From assembly GCA_902596985.1 (NCBI GenBank), contig CACJWR010000001.1, positions 62,001 through 126,000 on the forward strand: a DNA stretch of 64,000 nucleotides. The letters run 5' to 3'. The translations under genes and the position numbers were made by a program. Position 1 is the first letter of the stretch. Each line of letters opens with the position of its first letter. Source of the DNA: an uncultured Alphaproteobacteria bacterium (GTDB taxonomy: Bacteria; Pseudomonadota; Alphaproteobacteria; Rhodobacterales; Rhodobacteraceae). The notes beneath the pieces are model-generated. The model ran no database searches. It was not told the origin of the DNA and saw only the letters and a program-made list of their open reading frames with translations. Shown piece by piece: positions 34,642-42,830 of the stretch.

Positions 34642-34967
34642 GTGGATCAATTGAACCGATAGTTCCTGGACAAGTTATCTTTGATATAGGTCAGCAAATC
34701 GACAAGTGTTTTATACTTCAAAAAGGTTCAGTTCATTTTTTTAATAGTAAAGAAGAGAAGATTAGTGGCATAGCTCCTAATACAATGTTTGGATTCACTG
34801 AGCTTGTAAAAGGTAAAACAACCCATAGCACAAAAGCAGTTTGCATTACACCTGGAACAGTTGTTTCATTTTCATCTGACGTTATTAAAACAAAGCTATC
34901 AGCGTATGGTGAGGATAATAAATTACTTTTAGAAAGTTTAGCTGACCAACTGCTTAACAAGATCTAG
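34638..34967 (+). CDS. Minimal cyclic-nucleotide-binding-fold protein
   Basis: The 109-residue protein is a bare Crp-type beta-roll. Its pattern VPGQVIFDIGQQIDKCFILQ, KGSVHFF, GIAPNTMFGF and TVVSFSSDVIKTKL follows the domain from strand 1 to the final helix. The phosphate-binding cassette reads FGFTELVKGKTTHSTKAV, with no arginine in the usual place, so classical cAMP binding is unlikely. It overlaps the upstream unknown gene by 4 bases and ends the three-gene cassette. It has no DNA-binding domain. Confidence 0.72.
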   Translation: MSGSIEPIVPGQVIFDIGQQIDKCFILQKGSVHFFNSKEEKISGIAPNTMFGFTELVKGKTTHSTKAVCITPGTVVSFSSDVIKTKLSAYGEDNKLLLESLADQLLNKI

Positions 34968-35186
34968 ATAAACACATTTTTTTTTTCGACTAATAGTAAT
35001 TTTGTTATCTTTTACAGACGATAATAAGTCACCAAATTAGAAACCCAGTTTTTTAAAAACGATGAGATGTGCGACATTAACGGCAACGGTTTTCATTAAA
35101 TTAAGCTTAGTAAAGGTTTTTGACTGGGGTCAATATTTACACGGTGAGGGTATTTTTCGCTTAACGCTTCTAATTTTAGAAAAATG

Positions 35187-35429
35187 CTAGCAACAGCTAC
35201 AAGAACCAGACCGCTTTTTTTCTACCGATTTAGTTTTTATTGTTTTTTTTAATTTAGTTTTATTGGCTTGATCCGCTTCTAATGCTTTTGCTTCTTTTGC
35301 AATTTTGTCTTCAAAATACTCATAAAGTGACTCAAACCCTAACTTTGCCGCTCTCTTTTCTTCATAAGGTTTTCGCCCACGAAGGTTTTCAATCCGCTCC
35401 AATATAAGTTCATCTTGCATACTCGACAT
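35187..35429 (-). CDS. Small charged protein with cysteine-rich C-terminal tail
   Basis: This protein of about 80 residues (ATG 35429; ATG 35420 and TTG 35435 are alternatives) is lysine- and glutamate-rich. It has a helical first half (QDELILERIENLRGRKPYEE, LGFESLYEYFEDKIAKEA) and a basic linker ending in SGSCSCC. A C-terminal CxCC tail could bind a metal or be modified. It is transcribed convergently to the CNB cassette and lies downstream of znuA, separated by a hairpin. I recognise no family. The patterned composition and clean frame favour a real gene. Confidence 0.5.
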   Translation of the reverse strand: MSSMQDELILERIENLRGRKPYEEKRAAKLGFESLYEYFEDKIAKEAKALEADQANKTKLKKTIKTKSVEKKRSGSCSCC

Positions 35430-35486
35430 TAACAAAGATCAATACATTAATCAATGTTAAGCTTTAATGAGTAAAAATAGGTATTA

Positions 35487-35519
35487 ACCAACCCACTTAA
35501 AAGTGGGTTGGTATTTTTT
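35487..35519. terminator. Strong hairpin terminator downstream of znuA
   Basis: ACCAACCCACTT and AAGTGGGTTGGT form a 12-bp perfect inverted repeat (inner pairs open as the loop). It is flanked by a T-run on the plus strand (ATTTTTTC) and hence an A-run on the minus side. It sits between the znuA stop and the small CSCC gene, so it can end znuA transcription. The T-run suits termination of plus-strand transcripts. Confidence 0.72.
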
Positions 35520-35521
35520 CT

Positions 35522-36691
35522 TTAGAAGCACTTAGCCAAGTTAGTTGCCAAGTTTCGAATGAGGTTTTCATATAGACTTGGGCCAGCCTCCAAGTTAACT
35601 CCCAATGGATCAATAACAGTAGTGTTTGCCTTAGTCCCTTCAATAACAGCTTTTACTGTACCCTGATTATATTGTGGCTCTGCAAGCACACACTCCACAG
35701 CTTCATCTACCACTCTTTTGCGTATTTCAGCTAGGCGGCTGGGACTTGGATCAGAAGCATCTCCCAATGAAATTGCTCCAGAGGCACTTATACCAAAATC
35801 TCTTTCAAAATATTGGTAAGCATCATGAAAAACGACAAATTTCTTGTCTCTCATTGGGTCTAATATTGAATTTACCTCAGATACCAACGAATCAACATTA
35901 TCTCTAGCCGACTTTGCATTCGAGAAATATTTTGCAGCATTATCTGGATCCACTTCAGATAACTTGGCGGCAATAACGTTTAACCATACCTTCGCGATTT
36001 GTGGCGACAGCCAGGCATGGGGATCGTGCTCTCCATGAGCATGACCTTCGTGGTCATCATGATCATCGTGGTCGTCATGTTTCTTCTTACCATGGTCGTG
36101 GTCATCGTGATCATCATGGTCGTCATGTTTCTCCTTACCATGGTCGTGATCATCATGGTCGTCATGTTTCTCCTTGCCATGGTCGTGGTCATCGTGATCA
36201 TCATGGTCGTCATGTTTCTCCTTGCCATGGTCGTGGTCATCATGATCATCATGGTCGTCATGTTTCTCCTTACCATGGTCGTGGTCATCGTGATCATCGT
36301 GATCGTCATGGTCCCCGTGATCATGTGCTTCAAACAATGCTCCTTCACGGAAACTTAGGAGTTTTATACCATCAACGCCTAGAAGAGACGTTATCGAAGC
36401 ATCTTGTGTTAGGCTCGATAATCCCTTTTCAAGCCATGGTGTAAGGTCTTCCCCTATCCAAAAAACAATATCTGCGTTCTGTAATGATTTTGCGTTCGAG
36501 GGTTTAAGTTGGTATTCATGGGGAGACGCTCCTGCCGGAATAATCAAGTCCGGTTTACCAACACCATTCATTACTTTAGAAACCAAAGAATGGACCGGTG
36601 CAATATCTACAGTTACCTTTGGCACATCTGCAACGAGCATGCTGGTGCTTAAAAGAAATGCTGACGTTGTTGAAAGAAATTTATTAGACAT
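35522..36691 (-). CDS. znuA: Zinc ABC transporter substrate-binding protein ZnuA with expanded His/Asp-rich loop
   Basis: The start chosen is ATG 36691 (GGAG seven bases upstream) and not 36703, which lacks a ribosome binding site; the product is 389 residues. A signal peptide (FLSTTSAFLLSTSMLVA) leads into a cluster A-I domain: VDIAPVHSLVSKVM with the first zinc histidine, PAGASPHEYQLKPS with the second, FVVFHDAYQYFERDF with the third. A loop of about 95 residues, almost only H, D, G, K and E, separates the first strands from GEHDPHAWLSP. The loop is built from five to six near-identical units and is longer than in most ZnuA proteins. It binds periplasmic zinc for ZnuB/ZnuC, encoded divergently. 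Confidence 0.95.
   Translation of the reverse strand: MSNKFLSTTSAFLLSTSMLVADVPKVTVDIAPVHSLVSKVMNGVGKPDLIIPAGASPHEYQLKPSNAKSLQNADIVFWIGEDLTPWLEKGLSSLTQDASITSLLGVDGIKLLSFREGALFEAHDHGDHDDHDDHDDHDHGKEKHDDHDDHDDHDHGKEKHDDHDDHDDHDHGKEKHDDHDDHDHGKEKHDDHDDHDDHDHGKKKHDDHDDHDDHEGHAHGEHDPHAWLSPQIAKVWLNVIAAKLSEVDPDNAAKYFSNAKSARDNVDSLVSEVNSILDPMRDKKFVVFHDAYQYFERDFGISASGAISLGDASDPSPSRLAEIRKRVVDEAVECVLAEPQYNQGTVKAVIEGTKANTTVIDPLGVNLEAGPSLYENLIRNLATNLAKCF
36031..36330. repeat. In-frame tandem repeat encoding the ZnuA His/Asp loop
   Basis: About five copies of a 48-base unit (encoding KEKHDDHDDHDDHDHG) occur in tandem, one copy shortened by 9 bases, with a smaller GTCATCATG-like sub-period. All length changes are multiples of three. 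Such repeats expand and contract by slippage. Confidence 0.85.
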
Positions 36692-36722
36692 TTTGCTCTC
36701 CATAAGGTATTTAAACTGATAG

Positions 36723-36751
36723 TGTTATGTTATAACATGTTATGATATAAC
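36723..36751. promoter_or_regulatory. Zur-type operator between znuA and zur-znuCB
   Basis: The divergent 90-base intergenic region contains the 12-base palindrome ATGTTATAACAT (36727-36738), followed at once by GTTATGATATAAC (36739-36751), another dyad. Tandem GTTAT/ATAAC arms of this kind resemble Zur boxes. The location suits zinc-dependent repression of both operons. Confidence 0.68.
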
Positions 36752-36792
36752 TTAACGAATATTTAAAGTAAAGCTGAAATCTGAGAACTTAA

Positions 36793-37302
36793 TTGGCAAT
36801 GAAGAAAAAACGAGAAGGAAAAACTACATCAAAAATATTTGATGATCATGATCATGGAATGTGCTTCGATGACGCAATAGAACAGATAGAGAATTACTTT
36901 TTAAAGAAAAATCTACAATTCACTCCTTTACGTCGAAAAGTTTTTGAAATTCTAATTAGAGATCATAAGCCTCTTGGAGCTTACGAAATTCTAGAAGCTT
37001 TGGGGCGGGACGGCTTCTCGTCATCTCCTCCGATTGCTTACAGAGTGCTCGATTTTCTTATGGAACATGGTTTTGTTCACAAAATACAAGGTCTGAATGC
37101 TTTTATAGCCTGCTCAAATCCAAATCACTCTCATTCTCCTGCATTTGTAATATGTCGAAAATGTGAAAAAGTAGCCGAGGTCGACGAAAAGAAAAGTGGA
37201 ATTAGTTTCAATAGTCCCAATATAGACAATTTTGAGGTTGAAAAAACTACGGTTGAAATGACGGGAGTTTGCACAACATGCTCAAGAGCGGCAACAATAT
37301 AA
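36793..37302 (+). CDS. zur: Zinc uptake regulator Zur (Fur family)
   Basis: The product is 169 residues from TTG 36793 (GAGAA five bases upstream); ATG 36799, two codons in, is equally possible. The winged helix reads NLQFTPLRRKVFEILI, and PLGAYEILEAL follows. The dimerisation half has SHSPAFVICRKCEKV and a final VCTTCSRAA, the two CxxC pairs that hold structural zinc. A short DDHDHG stretch near the N-terminus is unusual. Its stop overlaps the znuC start, and a Zur-like palindrome lies in its promoter, so it probably represses itself and the zinc-uptake genes. Confidence 0.9.
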   Translation: MAMKKKREGKTTSKIFDDHDHGMCFDDAIEQIENYFLKKNLQFTPLRRKVFEILIRDHKPLGAYEILEALGRDGFSSSPPIAYRVLDFLMEHGFVHKIQGLNAFIACSNPNHSHSPAFVICRKCEKVAEVDEKKSGISFNSPNIDNFEVEKTTVEMTGVCTTCSRAATI

Positions 37303-38015
37303 TGCTTATTGAAATACAAAATCTAAACGTTGCATATGGCAGAAAAAAAGTACTCGAAAATATAACTCTTACGTTAAGTAAAAATGAAATTGTTACAATA
37401 GTAGGTCCAAACGGATCGGGAAAAACAACCCTTTTCAAAGCTATTATCGGTTCAATACCAATTAAATCCGGCAGTGTGGTAATTAAGCAAAATTTAAAAA
37501 TAGGCTACGTACCACAAGTATTGAATATAGATCGTTCTCTTCCATTGACCGTTGAGCGCTTTTTAAAGCTTGCAAAAAATCGAAATGACCACGGTTTCTT
37601 GCGCGCTCAACAGATTTTGGATTCGGATGATTTACTATCGAGCCAAATCAGTAATTTGTCTGCGGGACAATTGCAACGCGTGCTATTGGGGCACGCTTTA
37701 ATGAATGAGCCAGACGTCTTATTGCTCGATGAGGCCACTAGAGGGTTGGATCAACCAGGCTCAGCAGCTTTTTACAAAAAAATTGAAGAAATTCGGGAAA
37801 CCACTGGGTGCGCTATCTTAATGATAAGTCATGATTTGCATGTGGTGATGAGTGCATCAAATAGAGTGATTTGCCTCAATGGTCATATTTGCTGTCAAGG
37901 TGAACCAAAATCGGTGGCTGCTTCGCCGGAATATGCATCCATGTTTGGATCAAAAGTTGAAGGCACATTAGCTCTCTATCACCATAACCATAGCCATGAA
38001 GGAAAAGGCGTTTAA
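37302..38015 (+). CDS. znuC: Zinc ABC transporter ATP-binding protein ZnuC
   Basis: The correct start is ATG 37302, which overlaps the zur stop codon (TAATG); the track TTG at 37269 adds an implausible extension. The 237-residue ATPase has Walker A GPNGSGKTT, the Q-loop in GYVPQ, signature LSAGQLQRVLLG, Walker B VLLLDEATRGLD and the switch histidine in MISHDLH. A histidine-rich C-terminus (LYHHNHSHEGKGV) is common in ZnuC and may sense zinc. It powers zinc import with ZnuB and ZnuA. Confidence 0.94.
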   Translation: MLIEIQNLNVAYGRKKVLENITLTLSKNEIVTIVGPNGSGKTTLFKAIIGSIPIKSGSVVIKQNLKIGYVPQVLNIDRSLPLTVERFLKLAKNRNDHGFLRAQQILDSDDLLSSQISNLSAGQLQRVLLGHALMNEPDVLLLDEATRGLDQPGSAAFYKKIEEIRETTGCAILMISHDLHVVMSASNRVICLNGHICCQGEPKSVAASPEYASMFGSKVEGTLALYHHNHSHEGKGV

Positions 38016-38840
38016 ATGCTTGATGACTTCATGGTTAGAGCCGCTCTTGCTGGTATGGGTGTTGCTCTCGCGGCTGCTCCATTGGGTTGTTTTGTTGTAT
38101 GGCGCAGAATGGCTTACTTTGGTGAGTCGACCGCACATGCTGCGCTGCTTGGCGTATCATTATCTTTAATGTTTGAGTTTTCTGTATTTTTGGGCGCAAT
38201 TTTTGTATCTCTTTTAATGGCCTCACTAGTAACTTTGGCTCAGGGGCGCTCCCTTTTCTTAGATACTCTCTTTGGAGTAGTGGGCCATATGTCATTAGCT
38301 ACCGGGCTAGTAGTTGTTTCCTTCATCTCTGGGGTACGCATTGAACTCATGGCCTACCTAATTGGGGATATTCTATCAGTATCAAAAACAGATATACTCC
38401 TTATATGGATAGGCTTGGTCATTATCTTGGTTCTGTTATTTTGGCGTTGGTCAGCACTTTTATTATGTACGTTGAACGAAGATTTAGCTGCCTCAAGTGG
38501 GCTAAATCCCAGGAGAGAGAGCTATGCGCTCACTATAGGACTAGCAATAGTGGTTGCAGTAGGAATTAAAGTTGTAGGTGTCTTACTTATCATCTCCATG
38601 TTAATTATTCCAGCCGCATCTGCTCGTTCACTTGTTTCGACTCCTGAAAAGATGGCCGTATTTGCATCCTTGATAGGAATGTTATCGGCAATATTAGGAT
38701 TGAATGCCTCTTATGTTTTTGATACTCCAACTGGCCCTTCTATAGTATGCGTAGCGTCATTAATTTTTATAATCACATTGGCCTTAAGCTTTTTTGCGGA
38801 ACAATTTTCTGCTGTAGTAAAAAAAAAAAAAGAAAGTTGA
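38016..38840 (+). CDS. znuB: Zinc ABC transporter permease ZnuB
   Basis: This 274-residue membrane protein of the ABC-3 family has eight to nine hydrophobic segments. It includes PLGCFVVWRRMAYFGESTAHAALLG split across the first helices, LMAYLIGDILSVS, and GVLLIISMLIIPAASARSLV, the coupling region typical of metal permeases. It starts immediately after the znuC stop codon. Together with ZnuC and the divergently encoded ZnuA it forms the complete high-affinity zinc importer. Confidence 0.94.
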   Translation: MLDDFMVRAALAGMGVALAAAPLGCFVVWRRMAYFGESTAHAALLGVSLSLMFEFSVFLGAIFVSLLMASLVTLAQGRSLFLDTLFGVVGHMSLATGLVVVSFISGVRIELMAYLIGDILSVSKTDILLIWIGLVIILVLLFWRWSALLLCTLNEDLAASSGLNPRRESYALTIGLAIVVAVGIKVVGVLLIISMLIIPAASARSLVSTPEKMAVFASLIGMLSAILGLNASYVFDTPTGPSIVCVASLIFIITLALSFFAEQFSAVVKKKKES

Positions 38841-38846
38841 AATGGT

Positions 38847-39917
38847 ATGAATAAGTTTGCACCTAAACCAGTAACAGTAATTACAGGTTTTCTTGGAAGC
38901 GGCAAAACAACTTTGCTCTCTGCTTTGCTTAAAAAGAAAGAAATGAAGAATGTCGCAGTAATCATCAATGAGTTTGGTGAGGTTGGACTAGATCATGCTT
39001 TGGTAGAACGAAGCGATGAGAATATTGTCGAGCTACAAAATGGGTGTATTTGCTGTACTATTCAAGGCGATCTCCAGAAAACAATGCTCGATTTAATCGA
39101 TAAAATGTCGAAAGGAGACATCTCATATTTTGACAAAGTCATAATAGAAACGACGGGACTAGCTGACCCAGTTCCCATTATTCACACTTTGATTAGTTCT
39201 ATAGATTTACAAAGAATTTATACTCTTGATGGTGTAATCACAGTGGTCGATGCCACAAATGGAGAAAAAACATTAGATTTACAACCAGAAGCAGTCAAAC
39301 AAGCGGCCCTGGCCGAACGCATCATAATCAGTAAAATTGATCTAATAGAAAAAGATAAAGAAATATCTTTGGAAAATCGTTTAAAAACAATAAATCCTTC
39401 GACAAAAATTATCAAAAGTAGCTTTGGCAAAGTTTCAATTTCAGACTTAATTAATTTGGACGCATACGATCCTTTTAGCAAGTCTAGAGATGTAAAGGAA
39501 TGGCTTGCTGCAGAGAGTATGGACTCCCATCACCACCACGATCATGACCACCATGTTAATGTAAATCGGCATGATGAAAATATTGAAGCGTTTTCTATGA
39601 CTAGCGATAAGCCTGTCAACATGATGGCATTTGGTTTGTTTAAGGACTTGTTAATGGCACAAATGGGGCCAGACTTACTCAGGTTAAAGGGAATAATTAA
39701 TATCGAGGGTAGAGATCGCCCAGCAATTATTCACGGTGTCCAGCATATTTTTCATCCTGTTCATTGGTTGGAAAAATGGCCCGACGGAGAGAGACAAACA
39801 AAGCTCGTTTTTATCACAAGAAATGTAAAGAAAGAACAAATAGAGGGTTTTTTTAATGCGTTAATGGGGCTTGTCGGAGATAAAGGCATGCCTAAGGAAA
39901 TTGCTGATTTGTTGTAA
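38847..39917 (+). CDS. CobW/COG0523-family GTP-dependent metal chaperone (zinc-type)
   Basis: The 356-residue GTPase has Walker A GFLGSGKTTLL, switch-region INEFGEVGLDHALVE, the zinc-binding CxCC in NGCICCTIQGDL, and the Walker B-like ETTGLADP. ISKIDL corresponds to the NKxD base-recognition motif. A histidine-rich linker (HHHHDHDHH) separates the GTPase from the CobW C-terminal domain. The subgroup found in Zur operons (ZNG1/ZigA-like) delivers zinc to client proteins during zinc shortage. Being six bases behind znuB places it under the same promoter. Confidence 0.9.
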   Translation: MNKFAPKPVTVITGFLGSGKTTLLSALLKKKEMKNVAVIINEFGEVGLDHALVERSDENIVELQNGCICCTIQGDLQKTMLDLIDKMSKGDISYFDKVIIETTGLADPVPIIHTLISSIDLQRIYTLDGVITVVDATNGEKTLDLQPEAVKQAALAERIIISKIDLIEKDKEISLENRLKTINPSTKIIKSSFGKVSISDLINLDAYDPFSKSRDVKEWLAAESMDSHHHHDHDHHVNVNRHDENIEAFSMTSDKPVNMMAFGLFKDLLMAQMGPDLLRLKGIINIEGRDRPAIIHGVQHIFHPVHWLEKWPDGERQTKLVFITRNVKKEQIEGFFNALMGLVGDKGMPKEIADLL

Positions 39918-39932
39918 TTTTTATTAATTAGC

Positions 39933-40589
39933 TCAAGGTTTTTGAGTTATAAAAGCCAAGTTGTTCGCAGGCATTTTTTTAGTACTTAAATGAACCAATC
40001 CTGCTTCACGAAATAAATCCAACATATCTACGTCATTTTTGTATCCCAAATCGGGGTCAGAATTAATTAAACTATGGTGAAACTCCATATCATTTTTACT
40101 AATTAGCTTTCCCTTACGCATAAAAGGTCCGTAGATAATTGAAAGCCCTTTAGGGGTTAGCGCCTGAGACACTTCCTTGACCAATATTTTTGTCTCCTCG
40201 AAGCTAATCAAATGCAATAAGTTTACTAGGAGAATGAGATCTTGGCCGTAATGATCAGCAGCCCAACCTTCCTCCGTTGCATCTAACAGGCATGGAGGCT
40301 TAAGGTTTGTTAAATGATGGTCATCGCTCCAGCATCGAATACTTTTAATGCGAGTTTCGTCAACGTCAGAGGGTTGCCAATCTAGAAGTGGCAAAGCAGC
40401 AGCGAGTTTTACAACATGCTGGCCAGTACCACTTGCTATCTCCAGTGCGTTTCCTGATTTGATCGCAGTATTTCTTACTAATTGGACAATATGTTCAGCG
40501 TTTCTAATGGCAGACGGTGCATTAAGGCGACCGTCTCCTTCAATATTTGCAACACAGGCAGACGTCGAGAGATTTTTACTGTTAGCCAT
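39933..40589 (-). CDS. DUF938 family class I SAM-dependent methyltransferase-like protein
   Basis: ATG 40589 is preferred over the track TTG at 40613, giving 218 residues. The protein has DGRLNAPSAIRNAEHIV near its start and a SAM-binding LEIASGTGQHVVKLAAALP, followed by WQPSDVDETRIKSI, the sequence pattern of the DUF938 family. The last part, FMRKGKLISKNDMEFHHSL, also fits. Substrate is unknown. It converges with the CobW gene (15-base gap), and no ribosome binding site is evident before either start. Confidence 0.83.
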   Translation of the reverse strand: MANSKNLSTSACVANIEGDGRLNAPSAIRNAEHIVQLVRNTAIKSGNALEIASGTGQHVVKLAAALPLLDWQPSDVDETRIKSIRCWSDDHHLTNLKPPCLLDATEEGWAADHYGQDLILLVNLLHLISFEETKILVKEVSQALTPKGLSIIYGPFMRKGKLISKNDMEFHHSLINSDPDLGYKNDVDMLDLFREAGLVHLSTKKMPANNLAFITQKP

Positions 40590-40840
40590 ATTCAGATAAT
40601 GTTTACAAAGCAAAAAAAATCAACTGCTAACATACGAACCGCTATCTTGGAATCTTTTTTATTGGTATGCATGGCTAATTAAAAGCCTTGTCAAAGAGAC
40701 AATTCTTTTATGGAATTTATGACCACAATATTACCTCAGATTCTAAAAGAATGAAAAGATATGACGTATTGTATAAGTGATGAAAAGATGAATAGGACTA
40801 GAAAGACTGTGGGTTCACACTGGTTTGTGGGGTTCATTGA

Positions 40841-42574
40841 ATGGTGCTGCTTTCCTGGTTCAAGTTCAGGAGTTATAGATATATGTTGCCATATCAAGAT
40901 GGTTTGAAAGAGAGATTTTGGTCAACTGGTGTAAGAGAACCTTTAGAAGAAGGTAAAACAATAGCTATCAATAATCTATTTGATCTTATAGATGAAAATA
41001 CTATCGTATCATCTGCTGGATCTTGCTTTGCACAGAATATCGGTAAGCATTTAATCAAAGAAAATTATAGCTTTTTGCAAACGAAGCTTTGTACTGATCC
41101 ATTTCAAAGCTTTGGTCTCGGAAATATATATACAACGAGACAATTATATCAATGGTTAGAGTTCTGCAACAGTAATAGAATTTGGAGCAAAGATACTTTT
41201 TTCAAAGATGCAGAGGGACAATTTTTGGATTACCTAATTCCTAAAAATCGTCCCGTGAGTTCTCTAAGGGTAATAAATGAGAATAGGAATAATGTTGCTC
41301 TTGAATTTATATCAACTCTAAAAAAATCTAATGTTTTTATTTTCACATGCGGACTAACAGAATGTTGTAAAACAATGAGTGATGAAATTTTAGCAATCGC
41401 GCCCGGGACTTTATTTGGTTCGTATGATCCTAATATTCACCAATTCATAAACCTCAATTATCTCGATATACGTGACGAGCTGAAGAAAATAGAAAAAGAA
41501 ATTACTAAAATTAACCCAGAGATAAAATTTATTTACACCGTTTCCCCTGTTCCTTTGACCGCAACTTCAGGGGAAGAGCATGTCTTAGTAGCGAATAACT
41601 TTTCCAAGTCGACACTTAGAGCGGCAGTAGGTGATCACGTGAGTTCATCGGCAAATGCTTTCTACTTTCCATCATATGAATTAATCACCCACAACACTTT
41701 GCGAGACTGGCGATTTGAAAAAAACTTACGAAATGTAAGTGAGGACGGTATCAATTTTGTACTTCGGCATGGGCTAGACAGGAAAAATACTGAGGTAAAA
41801 GAAAATAATTTTCGAATCCAGGACAAAAATGTTTCAGAAATAAGATGTGAAGAAGAAAAACTTGAAACATTTAGCCGTATAAATAAAACAAATGAAATAA
41901 AATCTAACCTTTTTTTAGTTGGTGACTCTCACTTCGGAAAATATGCTAAATACTTGAATAAATTTGGAGTTGGTTTTCATGGGGGTCAAATAATGAACGG
42001 GTCCGGTTTTAGCGATGGTAAATTTTCTTTAGACCCTGATAAAATATTCATTCCTCACGAAGACGATAATTCTTATTATATTTGGGAAAAAACCTTTAAG
42101 GCATTAGAGAGCTCCGACAGAGCTAAAATTTATACAAATATCGGCTTTCAAACCCACCGAACAATTCCCTTTATTTTGGGTTATTTTAATACTCCTTTTC
42201 TAACCGAAAAACATATTTCAGACTATTTTTCTGAATTTTATACAGACACCTTAACTATTTTATCCCAATTGGGCAATTATGGGTCGGTAACACTTGTTGA
42301 AGACCCAAATATTTACCTACTATTGGATGAAAAAGATTGTCCAGCGGGGGCAAATCTCAAAATGTTAAGAATAAATTTTCCAATTTATTCATCCTACATA
42401 AGAAGAATATGCAAACTACTCGATTATGATTACCTGGCTCCTTTCGAAATGGTAATACCTGAAGTATATGCGCAAACTCACGAACTTATGAGTCTTTCTG
42501 GAGATGATTATGTCCATAGTTCAGAACTTTATTATGAAAAATTTGCAGGTTATCTACAACTTCATAACAGCTGA
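40841..42574 (+). CDS. GSCFA domain protein with a second SGNH-like (GDSH) domain
   Basis: The 577-residue protein contains an N-terminal GSCFA domain (about 20-310) with the naming motif AGSCFAQ at 59-65, FGLGNIYTTRQL, and YTVSPVPLTATSG and YFPSYEL farther on. A second region (about 355-577) begins NLFLVGDSHFGKY, a GDSH motif like that of SGNH hydrolases in polysaccharide O-acetyl-transfer systems. GSCFA proteins are thought to be related to GDSL esterases and often accompany polysaccharide genes. No signal peptide is seen. It stands alone, with 250 bases of sequence lacking a gene upstream and tRNA-Lys convergent downstream. Confidence 0.8.
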   Translation: MVLLSWFKFRSYRYMLPYQDGLKERFWSTGVREPLEEGKTIAINNLFDLIDENTIVSSAGSCFAQNIGKHLIKENYSFLQTKLCTDPFQSFGLGNIYTTRQLYQWLEFCNSNRIWSKDTFFKDAEGQFLDYLIPKNRPVSSLRVINENRNNVALEFISTLKKSNVFIFTCGLTECCKTMSDEILAIAPGTLFGSYDPNIHQFINLNYLDIRDELKKIEKEITKINPEIKFIYTVSPVPLTATSGEEHVLVANNFSKSTLRAAVGDHVSSSANAFYFPSYELITHNTLRDWRFEKNLRNVSEDGINFVLRHGLDRKNTEVKENNFRIQDKNVSEIRCEEEKLETFSRINKTNEIKSNLFLVGDSHFGKYAKYLNKFGVGFHGGQIMNGSGFSDGKFSLDPDKIFIPHEDDNSYYIWEKTFKALESSDRAKIYTNIGFQTHRTIPFILGYFNTPFLTEKHISDYFSEFYTDTLTILSQLGNYGSVTLVEDPNIYLLLDEKDCPAGANLKMLRINFPIYSSYIRRICKLLDYDYLAPFEMVIPEVYAQTHELMSLSGDDYVHSSELYYEKFAGYLQLHNS

Positions 42575-42643
42575 TTGAACTCAAATGCTGAAAACAACAG
42601 TAATTTATTTTTATGATGTATTACTTAAGTAAAATGTTTTTGG

Positions 42644-42719
42644 TGGTGAGCCCGACAGGGTTCGAACCTGTGACCCACTGATTAAAAGTCAGTTGCTCTA
42701 CCAACTGAGCTACGGGCCC
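42644..42719 (-). tRNA. tRNA-Lys (anticodon TTT)
   Basis: On the minus strand the sequence folds as a full tRNA: acceptor GGGCCCG with CGGGCTC, D-arm GCTCAGTTGGTAGAGC, anticodon stem ACTGA/TCAGT with loop CTTTTAA (anticodon TTT), T-arm with GGTTCGAACC, discriminator A and an encoded CCA. The only wobble in the acceptor is a G-T pair. Confidence 0.97.
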
Positions 42720-42728
42720 ACATCTTGA

Positions 42729-42757
42729 GTTTTATTATTTCCTTACTATTTGGTCAA
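42729..42757 (-). promoter_or_regulatory. Probable promoter of tRNA-Lys
   Basis: On the minus strand TTGACC and TAAAAC are separated by 17 bases, and the second hexamer ends 10 bases before the tRNA 5' end. The spacing and position suit sigma-70-type tRNA transcription. Confidence 0.5.
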
Positions 42758-42830
42758 GTCTTCAATTATATTAAATGACGTAAAAACAAAATTAAGTTAC
42801 TTATACTTATAAAATGTGATGGGGAAGTGA

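Noticed and set aside
35062-35187. A 41-codon ORF (ATG 35062) in the gap after the CNB cassette
   Set aside because: It is short, has no ribosome binding site and no recognisable product, and the rest of the gap (34968-35186) shows nothing else.
36031-36330. Direct repeats that might suggest a CRISPR array or satellite
   Set aside because: The units are adjacent without unique spacers and are in frame within znuA, so they are a coding tandem repeat.
35980-36444. Three long overlapping ORFs (35980..36348, 35999..36358, 36001..36444) with highly repetitive proteins
   Set aside because: They are alternative-frame readings of the His/Asp tandem repeat in znuA. A repeat of period divisible by three keeps all frames open, so their length is not evidence of coding.
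40590-40840. Search for a gene or regulatory element in the 251-base gap before the GSCFA gene
   Set aside because: Only short open frames and no convincing promoter, repeat or RNA structure were seen.
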